59,783 nucleotides of DNA from the NCBI RefSeq assembly GCF_049348705.1, contig NZ_CP186486.1, positions 1-59,783 of the forward strand. Direction: 5' to 3'. Source of the DNA: Paracoxiella cheracis (GTDB taxonomy: Bacteria > Pseudomonadota > Gammaproteobacteria > Coxiellales > Coxiellaceae). The notes beneath the pieces were generated by a model, which searched no databases, had not been told where the DNA came from, and saw nothing but the letters and a program-made list of their open reading frames with translations. Shown here one piece after another: positions 52,865 through 59,783 of this stretch (its first letter is position 1; each line of letters opens with the position of its first letter). The position numbers and the translations under genes are program-made.

Positions 52865-54301
52865 GGGACTGTTCATTAGTTTGTGTAAATCGCGTCAGTC
52901 AGAATTATTAATCAACCATTGTGTTAACTGATTTTTTAATTTTATCAAAAACTACATTGCGTTCAAATTAATTTCCTCTCTTATGAATTTTAAGTTTTAT
53001 ACAAAATCCGCCAGGCGATCTTCAAACATAAGGGCAAAACGATTCATGGCGGCACCCCAGTCTCGAATCGGCATGGTCCATTTTTTGGCTATATTTTTTA
53101 ACCCTAAATAGAGTTGTTTTAAAGCGGCATCGTCCGACGGAAAAACTCGTTTATTTTTAATAACTTTTCGGATACTCATGTTCAGTGATTCAATAGCGTT
53201 AGTGGTATAAATCACCCTCCGAATTTCTGCCGGATAAGCAAAAAATGGCACAATGCGCTCCCAATGAGTCAACCAACTTTTGGCAATCGAGGGAAATTCA
53301 GCATCCCATTTCTCAGAGAAACTCGTCAGCGCCAATTCTGCTTCTTCAACCGTACTGGCCGAATAAATAGCTTTTAAGTCAGCGGCCACTTCTTTTTTCT
53401 TTTTCCAACCCACATAGCGCAATGAATTCCGCACCATGTGTACAATGCAAAGCTGTACTTGAGTGTTAGGATACACAGCGCCAATCGCATCAGGAAAGCC
53501 CGTTAGCCCGTCAACGCAACAAATCAGGATATCTTCTAGGCCTCGATTTTTTAACTCCGTTAATACATTCAACCAGAATTTAGCGCCCTCATTTTGGCTA
53601 ATCCAAATACCTAGCAATTCTTTTTGCCCATCGATATTAATTCCTAAAGCCAAATACAATGCCTTATTGATAACCTTTTTATCTTGCTGCACTTTAATCA
53701 CTAAAGCGTCCAAATACACAATCGGATACACCTTGTCCAACGGACGACTTTGCCAAGCCTTCACTTCTTCAATCACTTCGTTGGTTACTGTAGAAATGAG
53801 ACTCGAACAAATAGTTGTGCCATACAAATCTTTCAACTGATCTTGAATATCACGGGTAGTCATACCCCGTGCATAAAGACTCATAATTTTGTCATCCAAA
53901 TCATCAAAGCGGGTTTGATGTTTTGGAATCAATTGCGGTACAAACTCATTGTTACGATCACGAGGAACCTCAATGGTCATCTCGCCATCTGTTGTTTTGA
54001 TCGTTTTTTGGCTGTGCCCATTGCGGGAATTACCACTATTGTTGCCAGACACTTCGTGTTTTGCATAACCCAGCGCGTCCGTCAGCTCCCCTTCCAGAAT
54101 ACGCTCCGTCAGTGCCTTTTTTAACTCCTTTAACAAACCAGTATCACCGAAAATATCAGATGCGGTCTTGGTATGTTTGAGAAAATATTCCACAACCTGT
54201 GGATCTAATTTATTGGTTTTCATTGCCATAGTCAAAGACTCCGTATAATTTTAACGACCTTTCCCTGACTATCGCATTTACACAATCTTATTTACAGACC
54301 C
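52865..54301 (-). mobile_element. IS256-family insertion sequence, copy 4
   Basis: A complete 1437-bp copy with GGGACTGTTCATTAG at the left and TTTACAGACCC at the right. It lies between an IS5 fragment and a truncated IS481. Confidence 0.92.
52997..54229 (-). CDS. IS256-family transposase, copy 4
   Basis: Intact, about 410 residues, the same protein as the copy at 1727. All three catalytic blocks are present: VVYLDALVIKV, CCVDGLTGF and TTNAIESLN. It served as my reference for the interrupted copies. Confidence 0.92.
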   Translation of the reverse strand: MAMKTNKLDPQVVEYFLKHTKTASDIFGDTGLLKELKKALTERILEGELTDALGYAKHEVSGNNSGNSRNGHSQKTIKTTDGEMTIEVPRDRNNEFVPQLIPKHQTRFDDLDDKIMSLYARGMTTRDIQDQLKDLYGTTICSSLISTVTNEVIEEVKAWQSRPLDKVYPIVYLDALVIKVQQDKKVINKALYLALGINIDGQKELLGIWISQNEGAKFWLNVLTELKNRGLEDILICCVDGLTGFPDAIGAVYPNTQVQLCIVHMVRNSLRYVGWKKKKEVAADLKAIYSASTVEEAELALTSFSEKWDAEFPSIAKSWLTHWERIVPFFAYPAEIRRVIYTTNAIESLNMSIRKVIKNKRVFPSDDAALKQLYLGLKNIAKKWTMPIRDWGAAMNRFALMFEDRLADFV

Positions 54302-54854
54302 CATAAATACGGCCAACGCCCTTCATCGTGCCAACATAATACGTATCCTGAGAACCTAAATAACCTGGGTGTTCTGTTTCAATCTCGCCGTGCGCTTCTT
54401 TTTCTCGTTTTGATTTTTCTAATGCTTGTCATTGTTCTTCCGTTAATAACATACCGTCTTGCGCCGATTTCGCTTCAAGCGCTTTTAGTCGCTTCTTAAA
54501 AGTCTCTAGATCATTACGTAGCCACACCGAACGAACTCCGCTGCTCGATACGATAATGCCTCGCGCCAGTAATTCATTGGCCGCACGTGCCTGACCTAAC
54601 GCTGGGTTTTCAATAGCCAAAGCAATTACCGCTTCTTCTACATGTAACGGCACTCTATTTTTTTCATTCGGTTTCTTCTTACTCATATCATGGAGTGCTT
54701 CTTCGCCACCATTTTCATAAAGTGTTTTGAAACGGTAAAAACTGTCGTGTGAATAACCCATAACCTTGCAGGCTTGTGAAACATTTCCCAATTGTTTAGA
54801 CAGCTCTAGTAAACCTAATTTGGGTTTGATAATCTTTTCGGATACACTGGTCAT
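54302..54854 (-). pseudogene. IS481-family transposase fragment with the same in-frame UGA
   Basis: The frame begins at an ATG (54854) with MTSVSEKIIKPKLGLL and reaches the TGA after TEEQ at 54429-54431. It then continues through QALEKSKREKEAHGEIETEH until IS256 cuts it. The stop is at the same codon as in copy 1 although other bases differ. An apparent longer ORF that begins inside the 249-bp element is an artefact of the insertion. Confidence 0.85.
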
Positions 54855-54863
54855 AATAACCCT

Positions 54864-55112
54864 CGATGCGCGCCATGGAGAGCGAAGCGAAGGCGCGTAT
54901 TCCGCGGTAGGCTCGGATTTTTTGCCGAGCGTAAGCGACTGCAAAAAATCTTTACGAGCCGTCAAGTCATTTGAGAGCCCGTGCGTAGTCGAGCCGTGAG
55001 GTCGCGGAGCGCGGGCGACGAGGACGTCCGCGGCTATTTAAGTTGTCGCGTATTGCGAGTCGATTATTGACAGGGATGGCAATAATCTATCACGAGCATC
55101 GCGACACGCTTG
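54864..55112 (+). mobile_element. 249-bp palindromic element, copy 7 (in IS481 leader)
   Basis: A full-length copy. The empty site at 9981-9993 reads ...ACACTCCTCGTG. Here the flanks are ...ACCCT and CCTCGTG, again without target duplication. Confidence 0.93.
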
Positions 55113-55194
55113 CCTCGTGTTGGTTGTTTAAGGTTGGTCAATTAAATTTTACTCTAACTGACCAGGAGTGTCAGATCAAGTCTGAAGGTTTACA

Positions 55195-55852
55195 TATTAA
55201 CCGCCAGAGAGGTAGAGATTCTACTTACGTATTTGTTCACCGGCATAACGGTCAAATACGGCCTTACTACTCCATCGATGCGCGCCATGGAGAGCGAAGC
55301 GAAGGCGCGTATTCCGCGGTAGGCTCGGATTTTTTGCCGAGCGTAAGCGACTGCAAAAAATCTTTACGAGCCGTCAAGTCATTTGAGAGCCCGTGCGTAG
55401 TCGAGCCGTGAGGTCGCGGAGCGCGGGCGACGAGGACGTCCGCGGCTATTTAAGTTGTCGCGTATTGCGAGTCGATTATTGACAGGGATGGCAATAATCT
55501 ATCACGAGCATCGCGACACGCTTGGAATACCACTGGTTGGCAAGCTGCCCGTGTTCGTGCGGGATTGTCCGATGTACGTGTTCACGATTTGCGACACACG
55601 TTCGGACGTTGTTTACGAGCAATGGGTGTTTCGTACGAAGATCGACAAGACTTGTTAGGGCATAAGTCAGGAAGAATGACCACACATTATTCGTCTGCAG
55701 AGATTAGAAACTTAATCGAATCGGCGAATTTAATTTGTCAAAGACGTGTGAGCACTCCTACTTTACGCTTGATCCGGTCCCAAGTTGATCCTAGGTCCCG
55801 CAAAAGTCCCGCAAGGATAATGGCGGAGTATGAAGAGAAAAGGGTGGGTTAG
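55195..55852 (+). pseudogene. Phage-type tyrosine integrase fragment split by a 249-bp element
   Basis: Only the C-terminal catalytic part remains. The piece before the element reads INRQRGRDSTYVFVHRHNGQ to RPYYS. After removing 249 bp, it continues MNTTGWQAARVRAGLSDVRV, HDLRHTFG (His-x-x-Arg), DLLGHKSG and TTHYSSAE (Tyr). The rejoined frame is seamless. The N-terminal half is lost at the IS481 end. It lies 30 bp from a tRNA-Asn 3' fragment, the expected position for the integrase of an element integrated at that tRNA. Confidence 0.88.
55276..55524 (+). mobile_element. 249-bp palindromic element, copy 8 (in phage integrase)
   Basis: A full-length copy between TACTCCAT and GAATACCAC. Without it the sequence reads Y-S-M-N-T-T-G-W, matching the pattern of integrases of this type. 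Confidence 0.94.
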
Positions 55853-55882
55853 TTGTAATTGATTGATTTAACGTTAATTAAT

Positions 55883-55930
55883 TGGCTCCCCGGGAGGGAT
55901 TTGAACCCCCGACCAAGTGATTAACAGTCA
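55883..55930 (-). other. tRNA-Asn 3' fragment: likely attachment site
   Basis: Read on the minus strand, the segment gives GACTGTTAATC (anticodon loop with GTT), then a T arm GGGGGTTCAAATCCC, the acceptor strand CGGGGAGCC and CCA. No D arm or 5' acceptor strand precedes it, so it is not a functional gene. A tRNA 3' half next to an integrase is the classic att scar of an integrative element or phage. Confidence 0.8.
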
Positions 55931-56155
55931 GTAGCATATTTTATATGAATCAATTAGTTAAGCAAGGCATTTTTAGGAAAATAGGGTAGGTTAGTGCTTG
56001 TTTTAATGAGCCTGGAGTGGTTTTTTAGGAAAATAGACCAGCTACTTTTCAAACTTGGCAGAAAATGGGCGCACGCGGAAGGAAAAATTTTTGTGGCTAC
56101 CAACAAGCTTATTAAGTTTGCTGGTAGCCTACTAACTTTAAAAATTACTTTTCTT
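55931..56155. other. Intergenic, no gene seen
   Basis: An AT-rich stretch with a repeated phrase, TTTTTAGGAAAATAG, at about 55968 and 56021. The minus-strand frame of 72 codons here has no supporting features. Confidence 0.3.
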
Positions 56156-56737
56156 TCAACGTGAGCTGCCAAACGTATGCGGAGCAGAAGAGATTCCCCG
56201 AATCTCTGGCTCTACTGAATGAGATCCTGGCTGATTTGAGAAGAAGGAATGAGAATTACCAGTAGAAACTTGGTGGCCTTCTTGAAAAAAGCCTTTTAAT
56301 TTAGAAATGATTTTTCCTATTTTCTGTTGCCTCTTCTGGAGGAGCTGAAGTCTATTTTTAGCTTCAATGCTCTCTGAGAGCGAATTCAAGTAATGTGTAG
56401 ATGACCCCATGCCACTGGACACTCGTTCCTCGGCTAAAAAGGATTCATTAAAAGCCATATTTTTCTTAGTCTCAGCTGTATGTGCTCTTGTCTTCATCTT
56501 TTTCAGCTCTCGAGTAACCTGGTGAAGCTGCGCCACCAATTGATCAATAGCTTCTTTTATCTCGTGCTGTGGTGTAAAGCAGTTATAACGCTTATACTTA
56601 GTCAAGTCGTCGTCTTCCTTTGCTATTGCCATTGCTGCACCAACAGCGCCAAGATTAGAGCTATCACCTATAACCATACCAGAAAAATCCTTAGGTTGGA
56701 GCTCATCAGAAAATCGGTCTGTTCTTCTACGCATCAC
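56156..56737 (-). CDS. 193-residue coiled-coil protein, putative effector
   Basis: No family recognised. Residues 58-95 and 122-155 are strongly helical and charged (EIKEAIDQLVAQLHQVTREL and SIEAKNRLQLLQKRQQKIGK), which suggests coiled coils. The tail is Ser/Gly-rich and hydrophilic. There is no signal peptide or membrane segment. The upstream region is homologous to the one before the bZIP gene, so both may share control and belong to one effector set. The start could be either of the first two Met codons. Confidence 0.6.
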   Translation of the reverse strand: MMRRRTDRFSDELQPKDFSGMVIGDSSNLGAVGAAMAIAKEDDDLTKYKRYNCFTPQHEIKEAIDQLVAQLHQVTRELKKMKTRAHTAETKKNMAFNESFLAEERVSSGMGSSTHYLNSLSESIEAKNRLQLLQKRQQKIGKIISKLKGFFQEGHQVSTGNSHSFFSNQPGSHSVEPEIRGISSAPHTFGSSR

Positions 56738-56926
56738 AAAAACCCCTCTTTGAAATAGACATTTACCTGCAATTTGGCACCGTTACTTTTGAAAAGATGC
56801 CTTAGAAGTAGAATTATTACATAAAAACCTTAATTTGAAAATTAACATACCCTTAAATGCGTCTGTTTTTTTAAAGTTGTAGAAAAACTACCCCTATGAA
56901 TTCGCTTGCCGCAGCCTACATGCTCT
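56738..56926. promoter_or_regulatory. Upstream region shared with the bZIP gene
   Basis: Homologous to 25834-26012, including the AAATTAA/TTAATTT palindrome and the divergent start ATGAATTCGCTTGCCGCAGC. This copy has no element inserted between it and the effector gene, so it is the better model of the native promoter. The divergent frame soon leaves the conserved part and is not a convincing gene. Confidence 0.6.
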
Positions 56927-57031
56927 TGCGTCGATGCAGTTGGGGGTCCTTTCAGCCAAACACGACAGCACGAATTACCGGGATTTCAGTGCGCTGCATT
57001 TTATGGTTTATCCCTCAAGATAAAACACTAC

Positions 57032-57466
57032 CTATTCTTTTCTTGTTTCTTCGGGTTCGGGCAACTGCGGTTTCCGAAAGCCGCCCACCACAGCCTGCAC
57101 GGTGCCGCCGATGAAGTTCGGAATCGTTTTCCGACCGAAAACGGCGGCACAAATCATGGCTAAAATGTTTTCTTGAAACGGCGTTAGGCTGTGCCAAAGG
57201 CCCAACGCATACTGATGGAAATCAGGACCAAAGAATCCTGACCAAAAGGGTGAGGCAAATAAGGCAAATGACAGGAGCCGTAACGGTTTATCCTTATCGA
57301 CTAACTGCGCCAACTCCCACTGCGCTACCGCCAACTGTTTTGAGAGTACCATTTCTTTTCGGGCTTTAATTTCAGCAAGCTTTAAATCTTGGGTTTCTTG
57401 TGAGCGTTTTTTGAGCCCTTCAAAAATAGCTTTCACAATCGACCAAATAATTTTAATCGGATTCAT
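57032..57466 (-). CDS. Small membrane protein, probable phage holin
   Basis: The 144-residue protein has a charged N-terminal helix (KKRSQETQDLKLAEIKARKE) and then two or three hydrophobic segments (LLSFALFASPFWSGFFG, ILAMICAAVFG, FIGGTVQAVVGGF). The tail is charged. Size and layout fit phage or gene-transfer-agent holins, which make pores for lysis. Its ATG overlaps the stop of the upstream gene (ATGA), so the two are translationally coupled. Confidence 0.6.
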   Translation of the reverse strand: MNPIKIIWSIVKAIFEGLKKRSQETQDLKLAEIKARKEMVLSKQLAVAQWELAQLVDKDKPLRLLSFALFASPFWSGFFGPDFHQYALGLWHSLTPFQENILAMICAAVFGRKTIPNFIGGTVQAVVGGFRKPQLPEPEETRKE

Positions 57467-57654
57467 GATACTGCCTTCTGCTCTGACTTCACGCGCTTAA
57501 AAAAGACCCGCAGCAATACGCAAAAGAAATACGTCAAATACGCATCAACCACGATCGTCCACAGACCGTGCAGCCCATCGTGCTTTAAAAAATAAGCCTC
57601 AATGATAGAGCCGACGGGGAACCACACGACTAACACAAAAGCCGGCACTAACAT
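57463..57654 (-). CDS. Small membrane protein, phage-like
   Basis: A 63-residue protein with two hydrophobic segments (AFVLVVWFPVGSIIEAYF and VVDAYLTYFFCVLLRVFF) and a basic tail. It precedes the holin-like gene with a 4-base overlap. AAGGGT precedes the ATG. An IS4-like element begins 23 bp upstream, so the natural operon start is lost. Confidence 0.5.
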   Translation of the reverse strand: MLVPAFVLVVWFPVGSIIEAYFLKHDGLHGLWTIVVDAYLTYFFCVLLRVFFKRVKSEQKAVS

Positions 57655-57744
57655 CGTACCCTTGCGCTTCTTTAAGTTGGACTTTGGATAAATAAAATCC
57701 CTTGCCAGTTAGGACAATAATCAAAAAATGTGAGTTTCTAAATC

Positions 57745-59532
57745 TTAAGCTGTTTTTTGCAGCAATTCGTAGAATTGCTCAGGTGTAAAATTTATTTTAT
57801 CCAACCATGATTTTACTATCCCAATCAAATCCTCTATTTTTTCAGGGTCTGAGTTTTGCGTCTTTTCTTCAGTCCTCTGAATCGTTTTAATTTTTGAGTT
57901 GCTATTTTTGAAAATAGCAGGATGTCGCGTGCGTTTCCCCTGCGTATCACCTTTGGTTCTGCCTTGCGGATTACCGCGTGGTTTGCAGAGATTAGCAGGC
58001 GTGCCAACGGTATCAAGCACCGTAGAAAAACCCCGTTGCGTTTGTGAAGGGGTCGCAGTTATTGATGGTTTTTCGTTATCCACTTGGAAGCTCGGCAAAT
58101 ACCGCTCCCATTTTTTCGGTAAAATCGGGGCAAGATTCCTCGCTAGATAAAGTTGCGTATACGCTAATGCTGTCATCCGCCACCAATCTTCTTCGTGCTT
58201 AACATCCGGTGTTTGGTATCGGTCAAATAACAGTTTGTCTTTACCAAAACGAAAGTAGTGTTCAATGTCATAGCGTCTATCGTAATAGTGATACGCTTCT
58301 AATGCTGTGATTTCATTACGTCGTTCACCAGCGAGTCCTAACCAGAGTGGATTTTTATATAAAGATTTACCGTTAGCATCAACCGCAACCAATTGCACAA
58401 CAGTAACAGGATGCTCATATCCTTTAAATTGCTTTGAACCACGCAGTAATTGGTCACGCCATATTTTAATCTCCAATTGGTAAGTTTTGCCACTGCGGGT
58501 TGTAATGGGTTGCTGCACAATCTCATCGGATTCACGGTGAGTCGTGCTGTCGTTTAGTTTCATCGCATCACCATAGCGTTTTATACTTCCTGAGGTATTA
58601 TCTTCTATTGATGCGGGCGCGAAAACATTACGGGTACTGTTAAAACGGAAAAGATGTACCCAATTGGGATTTTCGCTAACCAGTTTACGGCAAGCTTCTG
58701 TCGATGCGCGCCATGGAGAGCGAAGCGAAGGCGCGTATTCCGCGGTAGGCTCGGATTTTTTGCCGAGCGTAAGCGACTGCAAAAAATCTTTACGAGCCGT
58801 CAAGTCATTTGAGAGCCCGTGCGTAGTCGAGCCGTGAGGTCGCGGAGCGCGGGCGACGAGGACGTCCGCGGCTATTTAAGTTGTCGCGTATTGCGAGTCG
58901 ATTATTGACAGGGATGGCAATAATCTATCACGAGCATCGCGACACGCTTGACCATATTTTGAATCAGCCACGCTAACCACCAATTTATGAGTAAGCGCTA
59001 AGTCTGCAATACAACGGTTAATTTGCTGCATCCCAACTACATTGCCTTTTTCATCGCTTTTAACGCGCCTCGTATCCAGTGGAACTAACCAATGCTTTTC
59101 TTGAGCTGCACCATCATTGGGCAATAGTGATACCGTTGAATATTCATGTCCAATGGTAATCGGTTTGTTACCCGGTGCTGGATTAGGGCTGTAAACCACA
59201 TGGCGATCTTCAACACAGTGTGCACTTTGACGCGACTGTGGTGTCGTATCCGCAATAATGATCACACGGTCATCGCTATGACTCACATGTTCATATTGTA
59301 TTTTCATCATGCTATCCCAACAATTTGCTACCGACAAACCATCGCTAATCGCATCGGTAATACTACTGTATTCACGTTCAAAGTATGGCGATTCACATAA
59401 TTCTATGGGTGTTTTGCAGCGATGGCCATGGCTTGAAAGGGCATCGAGTAAATTCATATTGGCATCGCGTCGCGCGGGGAAGATGTTGTAGAGGAATGTA
59501 CGGAATTGTTTTAGTTTTTCTGTCGCTAACAT
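57745..59532 (-). pseudogene. IS4/IS701-like DDE transposase split by a 249-bp element
   Basis: The N-terminal half runs from MLATEKLKQFRTFLYNIF to VSVADSKYG, with IIIADTTPQSR (first Asp). After removal of 249 bp it continues TEACRKLVSENPNWVHLF. Then come YYDRRYDIEHYFRFGKDKLL with the Glu and LLFDRYQTPDVKHEEDWW, ending at 57745. The rejoined protein is about 512 residues. Here the inserted element is antisense to the gene, unlike the integrase and IS982 cases. Confidence 0.9.
58702..58950 (+). mobile_element. 249-bp palindromic element, copy 9 (in IS4-like transposase)
   Basis: A full-length copy between CTTCTGT and ACCATATT. Joining the flanks restores the frame D-S-K-Y-G-T-E-A-C without added bases. 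Confidence 0.94.
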
Positions 59533-59664
59533 CGTTTGTTCCTTATTTTATTTTTTCGAACAAACGTTGTTTACAACGTAAAATTTTTTTTCGGTTTCTA
59601 TGTCAAGCAATTTTTAATTATTTTTATAAATTTATCCAAAGTCCAATGTATAGAAAAGTTAAAA

Positions 59665-59766
59665 ATGATTGAAAAGGGAAATTTTGAAACGATACTCAAA
59701 AAACCACTTACGGCGAATGCTGTTAAGCAAAGCATGCGTTCTTGTTTGCAAAGTGTGTATGCTTAA
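59665..59766 (+). pseudogene. 3' end of an unidentified gene truncated by the IS4-like element
   Basis: After the IS end, a frame reads ETILKKPLTANAVKQSMRSC to a stop at 59766. The Lys-Pro-Leu followed by a helix resembles the end of a response-regulator receiver domain, but this is weak. The start and most of the gene would lie before the IS insertion and are not in the window. Confidence 0.3.
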
Positions 59767-59783
59767 GGCATTTTCCGAAAACA

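Larger units (their letters stand above)
54302..55194 (-). mobile_element. IS481-family copy 2, truncated and carrying a 249-bp element
   Basis: The right end GGTTTACA at 55194 is intact. The left part ends at IS256 (54301), so most of the catalytic domain is lost. The 249-bp element (54864-55112) lies just upstream of the transposase start codon. Confidence 0.88.
57677..59646 (-). mobile_element. IS4-like insertion sequence, interrupted by a 249-bp element
   Basis: The inverted ends are TTGGACTTTGGATAAAT and ATTTATCCAAAGTCCAA. Without the insertion the element is about 1721 bp. A broken end copy lies at 8644-8784. Confidence 0.88.

Noticed and set aside
12177..58803. Recurring ORF MTARKDFLQSLTLGKKSEP... 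and its counterpart ...FESPCVVEP inside the 249-bp element
   Set aside because: They are fixed frames of the element's inverted repeats. They appear fused to whatever lies next to each copy, start at different codons, and match no protein pattern.
59536..59766. 76-codon ORF at the right edge as a complete gene
   Set aside because: Its first half lies in the IS4-like terminus; only the last 34 codons could be from a real, truncated gene.

Overview
The window looks like an accessory region, probably a plasmid or an integrated plasmid, from an AT-rich, host-adapted intracellular gammaproteobacterium of the Legionellales type (Coxiella, Rickettsiella or Diplorickettsia-like). This is an inference. 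It rests on plasmid-type parA-parB-rep genes, giant ankyrin proteins, several effector-like genes with glutamate-rich C-termini, and very heavy insertion-sequence load. One effector-like gene carries a convincing eukaryotic C/EBP-type bZIP domain.

Layout. 1-3.1 kb: tRNA-Arg(UCG) beside a partial duplicate of its own 5' end, then nested IS5 and IS256 copies. 3.1-8.6 kb: a cysteine-protease-like gene, a tyrosine recombinase, a RecQ helicase cut by IS6, and a RecX-like/Rpn-nuclease pair cut by the same IS6. 8.6-12.4 kb: an IS481 with an in-frame UGA and a frameshifted Tn3-family transposase. 12.4-15.7 kb: a large SWIM-SNF2 helicase. 15.9-22.3 kb: IS3 remnant, IS5, and ankyrin protein A. 22.3-30.6 kb: IS256 and IS6 copies around the bZIP gene and a lipoprotein nuclease. 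30.6-33.7 kb: a 1059-residue protein with novel repeats of about 38 residues. 34-36 kb: a coiled-coil gene and IS982. 36.3-40.1 kb: parA, parB, a palindrome, a terminator and a winged-helix replication protein. 40.4-47.1 kb: a second copy of IS5 plus ankyrin gene (B). 47-52.8 kb: IS5 copies, brnTA toxin-antitoxin, a CPBP membrane protease, and a PPxY-containing effector candidate. 52.8-59.8 kb: IS256, IS481, an interrupted phage integrase beside a tRNA-Asn 3' fragment, a coiled-coil effector candidate, small phage membrane proteins, and an interrupted IS4-like element.

Two things stand out. First is a bacterial gene for a bZIP protein, a likely nucleomodulin. Second is a 249-bp, strongly palindromic, gene-less element. 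It is present in seven full-length copies, one internally deleted copy, one divergent 281-bp copy and one decayed copy. It inserts without target duplication, mostly inside transposase and integrase genes, and removing it restores the host reading frame exactly.

Many resident genes (recQ, rpn, the protease-like gene, both ankyrin genes and the 38-residue repeat gene) end in stop codons supplied by IS termini, so their C-termini are not native. Most IS copies lack target-site duplications, so the region seems to have been rearranged by recombination between IS copies. Coordinates of IS ends were read by eye from terminal inverted repeats and may be off by a base or two.
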